DNA of 64,000 nucleotides from Galeruca laticollis (GCA_963921935.1 OY998180.1:84751139-84815138); one strand, 5' to 3'; counted from the stretch's first letter, positions 1-11,115 are shown. Made by a program: numbers and translations. The notes: generated by a model not told the origin, from the sequence alone.

Positions 1-743
1 ATTTATAATACGAAGATATTTTTTGCAACTCTGTAAATAATTCTTTCGATTTAATTATACTAGGGTGCAATGTCTCTAGTTTGCAGAATGTCCAGGAATT
101 CTCTACAGTTTCTATTACATCTAATATAACATTATAAATAATTAAAACTTCATTCAACATATGCTTGAGATAAATAAGATTCTCATATTGCATATCTTTT
201 ATGTCTAATAATTTCGATTTGAGCAATATTTCATTATTTTGAATATCTTGAATAGTTTTATTGAAGTTATTTATTATTTGTTCGCTAACGCTGTATTGCA
301 TTTGAATTTGACTTTGAAGATTAGCTTGATTTTGTTTTAAATGCTCTAAGATTATATTTATTTTTTCTTCGTCTTGAGCCGGTTATGGCTTTTATTATAG
401 ATCCAAGTCCATTTATTAAGCCTCTTTTGCTCCTATTTGTTATTTAATGAATATTTAAATTTTCAAATTTTTCTTCTATATTACTCTTAACATTAAAAAT
501 AAGATTAACTATATTTTCCGTTTGTTGTACGAAATATGTACTATTTGATATCTCAACTGTGATATTTTCAAAGTGTTTATTTAAAGAATCATATTCTTCC
601 AGTAACGGACTTAAGTTATAGAAATGTACAAATGTATGACTTGATTTTTGTAGTTTTGCCGGTCCAAGATTTATTGGTAAAATTCCTAGGTTATTAGTGA
701 TGTCTTTTATTTCTATTCTCGCTTGTCCGAATGAGAAGAATCT
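1..743 (-). pseudogene. env-like glycoprotein of errantivirus element, broken, 3' end outside window
   Basis: Downstream of pol on the minus strand is a frame resembling errantivirus env, the membrane-fusion glycoprotein related to baculovirus F protein. A basic furin-type RSKR followed by a Gly/Ile-rich stretch, as in a fusion peptide, is encoded at about 395-437. The segment after it is rich in Asn, Gln and Leu, as in the heptad regions of this family. An in-frame TAA lies a few codons before the furin site (about 447-449), and the frame changes at about 370-385, so no full product can be made. A splice-acceptor-like TTTTATTACAG precedes the frame (AG at 742-743). It overlaps the end of pol. 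The C-terminal transmembrane part is off the window. Confidence 0.75.
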
Positions 744-1554
744 GTAATAAAAGTATAAGGTTTCTTCTTAGGTCGTTTTATATTTGAAATATGAATATCT
801 TCAGCGGTATTAAAATGACGTGTTACAATTTTCGCAGTTTTATGTTTTCTGTTTACGGATTATATTTTTTCGGGTTGATATTTATTTTTTGTCTTACTTT
901 TAATCTGCTTATTTTTGACAAACACTTTTGTAGGTAGAGGGTCTGGAAGATCTTCTCTACTTTCATTAGCTTTTGAAATAACTTTAACTTTAGTTTCTTG
1001 CAATGATTTATTTATTTTAGAATAAAGTAATTTCATTTTTTCTTTGTGATTATGAATATAATTATTTACTAATTGTCGATCAATGTCTAAATCAAAAGAA
1101 GAGTTATTCTCTAAATGACCTGTAATAACTTCGTATGGTTTTAGTTTCGTCACAGAGTGAATACTATTATTATATGCCGAAAGAGCATAATTTACTTTTA
1201 TTTCAATAGGTTCTTTCTTAAATTCGTTCTGATTATTTAAAAGTCTAATATGTTCAAGAATTATTGAATGAAATCGTTCGGCAATGCCGTTTGCTTCAGG
1301 ATGTTGTGAACTGATAAAATGAATTTGAATTTTATGAGTTTCTAATAAATATTTTACTAAACTATTTTTTAATTCTGTTCCGTTATCGGATATTATTTGT
1401 TCCGGTATACAATGATGGGTGAAATATCTAATTAAATTACTAACTATCTCTATACCTTGGGCTGAGTTCAATTTATACAACTGCCCGTATTTTGAAAATG
1501 AGTCTATTATAGTAAGAAATTTCTTATTTTCTAAAGTAATAGTATCTAAATGTA

Positions 1555-1673
1555 ATTGACTGTCTCGACCCTTACTTCGTGGAATATGCTCATATTAGTG
1601 TTTTTAAATGAAACTCAAGGTCTCTAGTTAATTCCACAATTAACTAGAGACCTTGAGTTTCATTTAAAAACAC
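1555..1673. mobile_element. 119-bp Penelope-derived micro-insertion in Gypsy integrase
   Basis: The insert starts with the end module of the Penelope-like element seen at 42.1 kb (ACTGTCTCGACCC...), runs about 84 bp of pLTR sequence to TTCCACAAT, then folds back into about 35 bp of the same pLTR inverted, ending CATTTAAAAACAC. It is flanked on both sides by a perfect 15-bp duplication TAGTATCTAAATGTA (1540-1554 and 1674-1688). It explains the break between the integrase zinc finger and core. Confidence 0.85.
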
Positions 1674-4563
1674 TAGTATCTAAATGTATTATTTGAAATG
1701 GTTTAATAGCTGTTGGGGTAATGTTAAAATATGGTTTCACGGGTTTCCGATCATATTTTGTTATTTGACATATTTCGCATTCGTTAATGTACGTTTGAAT
1801 AGAAGATCTTTGATTACGCCAATAGTATCGAGATTTCATATTATTTTCGGTTTCATCTAATCCTCTATGATTCCGTTTACTTTCATGATAGTTTTGTATT
1901 ACTTCTTTGATTTCATTTAGAGGGATGTCAATTAATTTTTCATTACATTTGATAAATAAAATGTGTGAATTTTTGAAATATGTTTGTATATATAACAGTG
2001 CTGAATTTTTCGTATAAGGGATCTTCAAAATAAATATGATATTTTGCTTTTGGTGCTACATATTCTTTCACAAAATTTATTACGTCTTGTTCAAAGTTAT
2101 TTTTAGAAAATGTACTAGAATTCTTTGCTTAGTTTCATATAATTTAATTATAGTTGGTATAGCTGGTTCAAAATTAACTTCAGAGATTATAATTTGATTT
2201 TTTCCCACATTTAGTGCAGATTCCGAAATAGGTATTCCTGAAATAGGATTTTCTATGTTAGTGTGAATAGTATTATTATCGTCATCAATTTCGTCATTAA
2301 AATCTTCAGCTTCTACAATAAGTGATTCGGTTTCTACATTTTTATTTTTAGTATTATTCGAAAGTGAGTCATTAAATCTTTCCATATAAACTAATAATTT
2401 TTTAGGAGTATTATCCGAAGAATTTACTTCATTCATATTTAGCTGGATTCGTGATAAACAGTCACTATTAGTGTTCAATGCACCTTTCTTGTACACTATA
2501 TCATAGTCGTATTCTTCGAGTTTCAACCGCCATCTAACTAATTTAGAATTGGGTTCTTTTAAAGAAAATAACCATTGAAGTGGTTTATGATCTGTTACTA
2601 TAGTGAATTTTCTTCCGAAAAGATATGGGCGGAAATATTTTACAGCCCTAACAATTGCAAGGAGTTCCTTTTCAATTGTTGAATAATTTACTTCAGAATC
2701 ATTAAGTGTTCTGCTAGCATATGCCACAGGTAAATCGGTTCCGATTTTTCCTTGGCTGAGAACAGCGCCTAGAGCAAAATTGCTTGCATATGTTGTGTGA
2801 GATTAAATGGACTAGAAAAGTCAGGCTATTGTAAAATAGGATCATTTAATAACATTTTTTTACAAGTATCAAAACAATTAATATAATCAGGATCTTTTAT
2901 GTTAATTACCGCATTTTTCTTAAGACGATTAGTTAAAGGTTTAGTCAGTTTTGAAAAATCTTTAATGAATTTTCTATAATATCCAAGAAGTCCGAGAAAA
3001 GCTTTAATTTCTTTACTAGTTTTTGGTATGGGAAATTTTTGAATAGCACTTATTTTATCGGGATTTGGTTTTACACCTTCAGGGGTAACAATATGTCCCA
3101 AATAAGCTACTTCTTTCCTCAAAAATTCGGATTTGTCAATTTGTATTTTAAAATTCGATTCGCGTAACCTTTTAAATACTTCTTTTAAATTATTTATGTG
3201 TTCTTGCAAGCTTGTACTAAATATAATGATATCGTCAAGATAAACTAAACATTTTTCGTTTTGGATACCTCTTAAAATGTTGTCCATCACTCTTTGAAAA
3301 GTTGCTGGAGCTCCCTTTAGTCCGAATGGCATTCTCAAAAATTCACAGTGGCCATTTTCAGTAGTAAAAGCCGTTTTGGGTATATCTTCTTCAGCCATCT
3401 CAATTTGGTGAAATCCTGAGGCAAGATCCAATGTAGTGAAGTATTGGCAACGTCCTAATTTATCCAATAGATCAGTTATGTTTGGTAATGGATATCTATC
3501 TCCAATAGTTATTTCGTTAAGCTTGCGATAATCTACGACGACTCTGAATTTTTGTTTACCTGTAGAGTCCAATTTTTTTGGAATAACCCAAATACTACTC
3601 GAGTACGGTGAGGATGAGGCTCTTATGATATTTTGATCTAACATACTCTGTATTTGATTTTGTACTTCTTTTTTATATACTTCTGGATATCTGTACGATT
3701 TAGTATAAATAGGTACATCATTTGTAGTTTTTATTTGATGCTTGATTTTACTAGTAAAAGTTAGTTGATTATCATCAACATGAAAAATCTCAGAATTTTC
3801 TTTAATTAATTTAAGAATAGCGTTGCGTTCTTCAGAATTCATATGTTCTGTTCGAACTTTATTAATATCAAATTTGAATTTTTCTGCATAAATAGCATTA
3901 AAATTAGGGCTCAAGGTTTGTTCGTATTCGTCGAACTGTTCAACCTCTAAAGCAGCACTTAAATCTACTTTAAAATATGACTCAGACGGATTTAAAATAG
4001 TGCATACGGCTTGACTATTTTCCGCTTTTGTAAGACATTCGGGAATTTCTAATTTTCCGATTTTTGTATAGGGTATGATTATATCGCCATTATTAATATT
4101 ATCAATATTCAATTTAATTATTTGTTCAGATCGCGGAGGCACTACTATACAATTCGTGTTCTCGCTTCTGATTTGAAAATAATTTATTTTTATTTCACTA
4201 TAAGGCGTATTTAAAACATTATTTACTAAATCAATAGTTGCATTCCATTTTTTCAGATTATCTAATCCTAATAAGCAATCAAAATGATTGTGAAATTTAA
4301 ATATACAATATTCTAAGTTCATTTTATTTTTCATTTTAAATATCTTTGAAGATGGAATTACTGTACAATAATTTTGTTGACTTGAGCCTAAAGCAGAAGT
4401 TACTTTGAAATATTTTTCATAGTTGCTTTTGAAAAATATTTCTTTGCAATTTCAGGTGTTACAAAAGATTCTGTACTACCTATGTCAATCATTACTTTTA
4501 AATTTTGTTCAGGAAATATTATGTACGGTAATTCACTTTCATAATTCGTGAAATTAAACATTT

Positions 4564-5725
4564 CTACGTGTCCGTCTCTTCCGAGGCAATTTCGTCTAAA
4601 AAACAATCTTCAGCATCAGTGTGACGTTCAGTATCGTCCATATTATGCATTTCTTCCGAAATAAAATTTTTTCTATTACCTACGAAATGTGATTGATTTT
4701 GGCCATTATTTTTATTCTGTACATTTGGTTTATTGTACGCATTAGAAGTAGATATACTCATTGGAGTAGGTTTTTGAAAATGATAATTTCTACTAGGTCT
4801 GAAAACATTAGTATTTCTATTCTGAAAATTTGTATCTCTACTTGTACTAGGTAAATTATTTTCATTGTTGAAATTTCTATTAAATTGTGGTTGATAACTA
4901 TGTTGTAAATTCGGTCTGCTTACCGTTTGATTATTATTAGAATAATTATTTTTATGTGATGTAACATTAAACTGAGACTTAGGCTTATTAAATGAATTTT
5001 TTGGATGTGTATTGTTATTATTATTTCTTAAATAAACTTGAATGTCATTCGTTAGAACATTTAAAGCTGAATTTAGATCGCTAGGATTCTTGATACGCAT
5101 TAGTGTACCGAGAGGTTCCTTTAAACCACGCAATAGTACTCTTAGTGCTAAATTCCTAAAATAGTTACCTAAAATGGCTTGTTTACTTGCATTTGAGCGT
5201 GTCATTAATAATGATGTTTGTAGATTTAAAAGATGCTGTATCCTATTGTAAAAGTCAGAAGGTGATTCATTTCCTTGCTTTAATTCCCATATTTCAATAC
5301 TTAACGTGTATATGTCTCGTTTATCAGCGTATGTGTTCAATAAAGCATCTTTCAAATTCTGCCAATTTGAAATACTACAAGCTGAAATATTTATTGCGGC
5401 TTGGCCTTTAATTTCAGATAAAATACTAGACATCAAAGTCTGTTAAATCTACTGTGTTGTAAAATTTATTTAATAATTTTTCAGAAATTTCTATGAATCT
5501 GGGTAATAAAGCATTTTCGCCATGGAATTCTGGAATCATGTCCAGATATTCCTTTTTCAATTGCGGTACTATATGATCTGCAGGCATTTTGAAAAATTTA
5601 TTCATTGTAAATCTAGGTTTTGATAATTCAATATTTATTTTACGGTTACTATAAGTTTGTGAGCCAGAATCAGAATTGTCAGAGCTTTCTGATTTAAATA
5701 AACAATTATTTCCTCTATACGACAT
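4564..5725 (-). pseudogene. Gypsy gag, broken by one frameshift
   Basis: The ATG at 5725 opens a 99-codon frame that runs to 5426, and a second frame 5436-4564 continues it, so one small indel near 5437 separates them. The second part has a capsid-like start (helical, Leu/Arg-rich, with a segment near 5080 like Gypsy CA) and a long Asn/Gln-rich low-complexity tail without CCHC knuckles, as in errantivirus gag. The start was chosen because it is the first ATG after the leader and lies directly downstream of the splice-donor-like site. The C-terminus overlaps the protease frame by about 43 bp in the -1 register. Confidence 0.85.
4597..4603 (-). promoter_or_regulatory. Candidate -1 ribosomal frameshift site (U UUU UUA) at gag/pol overlap
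   Basis: On the minus strand TTTTTTA sits inside the 4564-4606 overlap of gag and protease and is read in the gag frame as T|TTT|TTA, the classical X XXY YYZ register. The pol frame is -1 relative to gag. Position, register and frame all agree, which is how retroviruses and many Gypsy elements express pol. No downstream stem-loop or pseudoknot was folded. Confidence 0.65.
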
Positions 5726-5730
5726 AAAGT

Positions 5731-5736
5731 ACTTAC
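5731..5736 (-). promoter_or_regulatory. Splice-donor-like site just upstream of gag
   Basis: GTAAGT on the minus strand ends six bases before the gag ATG. Errantivirus env is made from a spliced mRNA (known), and an acceptor-like tract ends at 742-743 before env. The pairing is inferred. Confidence 0.45.
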
Positions 5737-5942
5737 ATGAAAATTAGAACTGCTTTCGCCATCTAGTTGAACTGTAGTAGGAATTACCAATATTCACTTG
5801 AAATTCCTCTTCATACGAGCCAACTGTCTTCGAGTTAAGCTACTTAATTCACTTAACCAAGAGTCCCAATTATTCACTTAAGGTCTGTTAATAAATCGTT
5901 GATACGAACCGATTGTTATATTCGCTAACGCCCATTTAACAT

Positions 5943-5960
5943 ATCCTACTGACTGCGCCA
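5943..5960 (-). other. Primer-binding site of Gypsy element
   Basis: The minus strand reads TGGCGCAGTCAGTAGGAT, very like the tRNA-Ser-type PBS of the 17.6/297 group. It lies directly after the presumed LTR end and about 220 bp before gag. Confidence 0.7.
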
Positions 5961-6195
5961 AATAACTTTTTACACACGGAAAAAGGTTTTTTAAAAAATT
6001 ATTTATTTAACAAAAGTTACAAGTTTCAAGATTCGAAGTAAATTCTAGACTGACTTTAAAACTAAACAATTCAAAAAGGTAAAAAATACAATGTAAGCAA
6101 AAATAAGGTTCAACAATTTATAAAAGAACAGATTATTACACAATATACTGAATAATCAATTTATTTAATATGTACTAAGTAATTTAAGGTATATA

Positions 6196-6198
<3 letters not shown>
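5961..6198 (-). repeat. 5' LTR of Gypsy element (approximate)
   Basis: Bounded on the inside by the PBS and on the outside by (TA)n. In the sense direction it begins TGTTATATACC and ends AAGTTATT. About 238 bp. The outer end is approximate because the partner LTR is outside the window. Confidence 0.5.

Positions 6199-6200
<2 letters not shown>

Positions 6201-6262
<62 letters not shown>
6201..6262. repeat. (TA)n microsatellite
   Basis: About 31 uninterrupted TA units directly outside the Gypsy 5' LTR. Confidence 0.97.
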
Positions 6263-6268
<6 letters not shown>

Positions 6269-6529
6269 GACTACAGTTTGGGTATGAAAACATGAACCTC
6301 CACTACAGGACAAGTGGTTATTTTGGGGACGGTCCCCAAAGTTTTACCAGTCATCTTACATACAGTTTGGGTACAATGTCCCCAAATTACAGTGTGGATA
6401 ATTTATATATTAGGTATCGTACATTTTCAGCCCAAATGTTATATGTAACAGTGAATTTTAAGAAAATATATATGAACCACTGCATGTTGGTTCCCATCAA
6501 CAATATTATAAAAAATATAATGTTATGGC
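6263..6529. other. Unassigned gap, short open frame
   Basis: A plus-strand open frame of about 90 codons (6262-6537) exists, but it has no recognisable domain and its end runs into the satellite. CCCCAAA-type motifs recur within it. No gene is called. Confidence 0.5.
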
Positions 6530-9189
6530 TGGAGTAGGGCTCTTGGGTCTAGCATACTTCCATATTTGATAAAAAAAATTCACGGGAATGTATTGTTGGA
6601 TGATTATCTTTCATTTTAACCTAAATCAGTCTTCCCCCACCCACCCCCTAGGGCGGGGGTGGAGGTGACTTTGTAAAATAGTCGTAAAAATAAATTTTTG
6701 AATTTGGAATCGAATTCTACGTAATTTTTTACGTATACACCTGAAATTTAGTTTTGATAACTTTTTTTTATAAAATTATGCAAAAAAATGTTATCAACAA
6801 ATTGATTATTCAATGGTGTAGGGCTTTCGGGTCTAGCATACTTCCATATTTGATAAAGAAACATTTTTCACGGGAATGTATTGATGGGTGATTATCTTTC
6901 ATTTCAACCTAAATCAGTCATCCCCACCCACCCCCTAAGGGTATTAAAAATAAGTTTTTGAATTTGGAATGAAATTCTACGTAACCTTTTACGTATACAC
7001 CTAAAATTTCATTGTGATAACTTTTTTTTATAAAGTTATGCGAAGAAAATATCAAAAAATTGTTTATTTAATGGTGTAGGGCACTCGGGTCTAGCATACT
7101 TCCATATTAGATTAAAACAAATTTTCACGGGAATGTATTGATGGATGATTATCTTTCATTTTAACCTAAATCAGTCATCCCCCACCCACCCCCTAAGGAT
7201 AGAGGGGGGGGGTGACTTTGTAAAATAGTCGTAAAAATGAATTTTTGAATTTGGAACCAAATTCTTCGTAATGTTTTAGATACACATCTAAAATTGCAGT
7301 TTGATACCCTTTTTTTATAAAGTTATGCAGAAAAAATGTTATCAATAAATTGATTATTCAATGGTGTAGGGCACTCGGGTCTAACATACTTCCATATTTG
7401 ATAAAAAAACATTTTCCACGGGAATGTATTGATGGACGATTACCTTTTATTTTAACATAAATCAGTCATCCCCCACCCACCCCCTAAGGACAGAGGTGGG
7501 GGTGACTTTGGAAAATAGTAGTAAAAATAAGTTTTTGAATTTGGAATCAAATTCTACGTAGTTTTTCACGTATACACCTAAAATTTCATGTTGATCACTT
7601 TTTTTTTATTAAGTTATACAAAAAAATGTTATCAAAAAATTGAATATTCAATGGTGTAGGGCTCTTGGGTCTAGCATACTTCCATATTTGATAAAAAAAA
7701 TTCACGGGAATGTATTGATGGATGATTATCTTTCATTTTAACCTAAATCAGTCTTCCCCCACCCACCCCCTAGGGCGGGGGTGGAGGTGACTTTGTAAAA
7801 TAGTCGTAGAAATAAATTTTTGAATTTGGAATCGAATTCTACGTAATTTTTTACGTATACACCTAAAATTTAGTTTTGATAACTTTTTTTATAAAATTAT
7901 GCAAAAAAAATGTTATCAAAAAATTGATTATTCAATGGTGTAGGGCTTTCGGGTCTAGCATACTTCCATATTTGATAAAGAAACATTTTTCACGGGAATG
8001 TATTGATGGGTGATTATCTTTCATTTCAACCTAAATCAGTCATCCTCACCCACCCCCTAAGGGTGAGGTTGGGGTGACTTTGTCAAATAGTATTAAAAAT
8101 AAGTTTTTGAATTTGGAATGAAATTCTACGTAACTTTTCACGTATACTCCTAAAATTTCATTCTGATAACTTTTTTTTATAAAGTTATGCGAAGAAAATA
8201 TCAAAAAATTGTTTATTTAATGGTGTAGGGTACTCGGGTCTAGCATACTTCCATATTAGATAAAAACAAATTTTCACGGGAATGTATTGATGGATGATTA
8301 TCTTTCATTTTAACCTAAATCAGTCATCCCCCACCCACCCCCTAAGGATAGAGGGGGGGGTGACTTTGTAAAATAATCGTAAAAATGAATTTTTGAATTT
8401 GGAACCAAATTCTTCGTAATGTTTTAGGTACACATCTAAAATTGCAGTTTGATACCCTTTTCTTATAAAGTTATGCAGAAAAAATGTTATCAATAAATTG
8501 ATTATTCAATGGTGTAGGGCACTCGGGTCTAACATACTTCCATATTTGATAAAAAAACATTTTCCACGGGAATGTATTGATGGACGATTACCTTTTATTT
8601 TAACATAAATCAGTCATCCCCCACCCACCCCCGAAGGACAGAGGTGGGGGTGACTTTGGAAAATAGTAGTAAAAATAAGTTTTTGAATTTGGAACCAAAT
8701 TCTACGTAACACCTAAAATTTCATGTTGATCACTTTTTTTTTATTAAGTTATACAAAAAAATGTTATCAAAAAATTGAATATTCAATGGTGTAGGGCTCT
8801 CGGGTCTAGTATACTTCCATATTTGATAAAAAAAATTCACGGGAATGTATTGATGGATGATTATTTTTCATTTTAACCTAATTCAGTCATCCCTCACCAA
8901 CCCCCTAAGGGCGGGGGTGGGGGTGACTTTGTAAAATAGTAGTAAAAATAAGTTTTTGAATTTTGAATGAAATTATACGTAACTTCTTACGTATACACCT
9001 AAAGTTCCATTTTCATAACTTTTTTTTATGAAGTTATGCAAAAAAATGTTATCACAAAATTGATGATTCAATTGTGTAGAGCTCTTGTGTCTAGCATACT
9101 TCCATATTTGATAAAAAAAAATCACGGGAGTGTATTGGTGGATTATTATTTTCCATTTTAACCTAAATCTGTCATCGTCCACCCACCCA
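6530..9189 (+). repeat. 285-bp satellite with 4-unit higher-order structure
   Basis: Unit markers (the TAGGGC of GTGTAGGGC) fall at 6535, 6819, 7077, 7367, 7657, 7941, 8226, 8515, 8792 and 9077, a spacing of 258-290 bp. Units four apart are nearly identical (6535/7657, 6819/7941, 7077/8226, 7367/8515), whereas neighbours differ at diagnostic sites such as GGCTCTTGGG, GGCTTTCGGG and GGCACTCGGG. Each unit holds a C-rich/G-rich hairpin (CCCCCACCCACCCCCTA...GGGGGTGGGGGTG). The second unit has an internal deletion of about 27 bp. Confidence 0.93.
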
Positions 9190-10675
9190 TTATCCCGCAA
9201 ATGAAGTCTCCATGTCTTCCCGTTTCTTATATAACAGAGTGTCCTCAGATCCAGAATCATCGCATTCTCTCTGAAATTTTGTTAAAGTCAATACCTGAGA
9301 AAAATTTCAAGTTCAAGATAATATTATGAAATTTAGGACCATACATAAAAATATTCAAGAAAAACGATGACGTCGTTGGAATTTAATTTTTTCCAAAAAT
9401 AAGGGTAGGAACCCCCAAAAAAAACCACCCCTGAGGGGGATTTTTATTTTGAATGATTTTTTTTGAGATTTCACGCATCGTTTATGATCTATTCCGAAAA
9501 TGAAGTCTCCATGTTTTCCCGTTTTTTATATAACAGAGTGCCTCAAGATTCAGAATTATCGCATTTTCTCTGAAATTTTGACAAATTCAATATCTGAAAA
9601 AAATTTCAAGTTTAAGATAAAATTATGAAAATTTAGGACCGAACATAAAAATATTCAAGAAAAACGATGACGTCGTTGGAATTTAATTTTTTCCAAAAAT
9701 AAGGGTAGGAACCCCCAAAAAAAACCACCCCTGAGGGGGATTTTTATTTTGAATGATTTTTTTTGAGATTTCACGCATCGTTTATGATCTATTCCGAAAA
9801 TGAAGTCTCCATGTTTTCCCGTTTTTCATATAACAGAGTGCCTCAAGATTCAGAATTATCGCATTTTCTCTGAAATTTTGACGAATTCAATATCTGAGAA
9901 AAATTTCAAGTTTAAGATAAAATTATGAAAATTTAGGACCGAACATAAAAATATTCAAGAAAAACGATGACGTCGTTGGAATTTAATTTTTTCCAAAAAT
10001 AAGGGTAGGAACCTCCAAAAAAAACCACCCCTGAGGGGGATTTTTATTTTGAATGATTTTTTTTGAGATTTCACGCATCGTTTATGATCTATTCCGAAAA
10101 TGAAGTCTCCATGTTTTCCCGTTTTTTATATAACAGAGTGCCTCAAGATTCAGAATTATCGCATTTTCTCTGAAATTTTGACGAATTCAATATCTGAGAA
10201 AAATTTCAAGTTTAAGATAAAATTTTGAAAATTTAGGACCGAACATAAAAATATTCAAGGAAAACGATCACGTCGTTGGAATTTAATTTTTTCCAAAAAT
10301 AAGGGTAGCCACCCCCAAAAAACCACCCCAGAAGGGGATTTTCATTTTGAATGTGTTTTTTTGAGATTTCACGCATCCTTTATGCCCTATCCCGAAAATG
10401 AAATCCAAAACCAAAAACCATCTCCGAGGGGGAATTTTTTTTGAATATGTTTTTTTGAGATTTCACGATAATGAAGTCTCCATGAATTCCCGTTTATATA
10501 TAACAGAGTGTCCCCAGATCTAGAATGATCGCAATTTCTCTGAAATTTTGTCAAAGTCAATACCTGAGAAAAATTTAAAGTTTAAGATAAAATTATGAAA
10601 ATTCAGGACCGTACATGAAAAAATTCTATGAAAACGATGACGTTGTTGTAATTCCATTTTTTCCAAAAATAATCA
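9190..10675 (+). repeat. 300-bp satellite array
   Basis: TGAAGTCTCCATG recurs at 9202, 9501, 9801, 10101 and 10472. The three central units are exactly 300 bp long and almost base-identical, including a CCACCCCTGAGGGGG palindrome and an ACGATGACGTCGT palindrome. The last unit is longer by a partial internal duplication (about 10390-10465). The near-identity points to recent amplification or conversion. Confidence 0.93.
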
Positions 10676-11115
10676 ACTTCTACGACTATTTTACAAAATC
10701 ACCCCCACCCTCGCCCTTAGGGGGTGGGTGGAGGATGACTGATTTAGGTTAAAATGAAAGATAATCATCCATCAATACATTCCCGTGAAATTTTTTTTTA
10801 TCAAATATGGAAGTATGCTAGACCCGAGAGCTATACACCATTGATTAATCAATTTTTTGATAAATTTCTTTGGCATAACTTTATAAAAAAAAAGTTAATA
10901 AATGAAATTTCATGTGTATACTTGAAGAATTACTTACAATTTGATTCGAAATTGAAAAATTTATTTTCACGACTATTTTACAACCCGCCCTTAAGGGGTT
11001 GGTGGCGGATGACTGATTTAGGTTAAGATGAAAAATGATCATCCATCAATACATTCCCGTGAAAATTTTTGTTTTTAAATTATGGAAGTATGCTAGACCC
11101 AAGAGCCCTACTCCA
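10676..11115 (-). repeat. Inverted units of the 285-bp satellite
   Basis: Same repeat as 6530-9189 in reverse orientation, about 1.6 units, ending with the mirror image of the left end. The 90-codon open frame here is repeat sequence only. Confidence 0.9.

Larger units (their letters stand above)
713..4606 (-). pseudogene. Gypsy pol: protease, reverse transcriptase, RNase H, integrase (broken)
   Basis: Pieces in order on the minus strand: protease 4606-4400 (active-site DIGS at about 4480), reverse transcriptase 4334-2826 (YLDD catalytic box at about 3240), RNase H 2820-2080 (frame change near 2787 after a TAG at 2823-2825), integrase HHCC zinc finger 2028-1660, integrase core 1480-860, and a C-terminal tail that reappears in another frame to a stop at 713-715. 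Frame breaks occur between protease and RT, between RT and RNase H, within the integrase (micro-insertion 1555-1673) and at about 860. RT and the integrase core are otherwise easy to recognise, so the decay looks moderate rather than ancient. Product: polyprotein for reverse transcription and integration. Confidence 0.9.
1..6198 (-). mobile_element. Errantivirus-type Ty3/Gypsy LTR retrotransposon, cut by window edge
   Basis: On the minus strand the order is 5' LTR, tRNA-type primer-binding site, leader with a splice-donor-like site, gag, protease, reverse transcriptase, RNase H, integrase and an env-like frame that runs off the left edge. The presence of env and the GGC-type PBS fit the errantivirus branch of Gypsy (17.6/297/gypsy relatives). 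The 3' LTR is outside the window. Gag and pol lie in different frames, pol is broken into at least five frames, and env has a stop and a frameshift, so this copy cannot be autonomous. A 119-bp Penelope-derived piece interrupts the integrase. The outer 5' LTR end abuts (TA)n, which suits the alternating YR targets known for errantiviruses (known of the family; cannot be tested here). Confidence 0.88.
6530..11115. mobile_element. Foldback-like composite: inverted satellite arms around a second satellite
   Basis: The outermost sequence on the left (GGAGTAGGGCTCTTGGGTCT from 6531) is repeated as its reverse complement at the right end (up to 11115), with ACTTCCAT following inside. Between them lie about 9.4 units of a 285-bp repeat, a 300-bp-unit array, and about 1.6 units of the 285-bp repeat inverted. 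Inverted arms built from tandem repeats are typical of foldback elements. No coding frame is supported and no clear target duplication was found, so a rearranged satellite block is the main alternative. Confidence 0.55.

Noticed and set aside
1..5725. Active or infectious retrovirus-like provirus
   Set aside because: Gag, pol and env each carry frameshifts or stops and the integrase holds an insertion, so this copy is defective; the 3' end is not in the window.
8973..9260. 95-codon minus-strand open frame
   Set aside because: It is a translation of satellite units; the same peptide recurs on the other strand at 10754-11026 because the repeat is inverted there.
6530..10675. CRISPR array
   Set aside because: The spaced identical repeats are 285-300 bp satellites without short repeat/unique spacer alternation, in an evidently eukaryotic sequence.
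10754..11026. 90-codon plus-strand open frame
   Set aside because: Inverted 285-bp satellite, not a gene.
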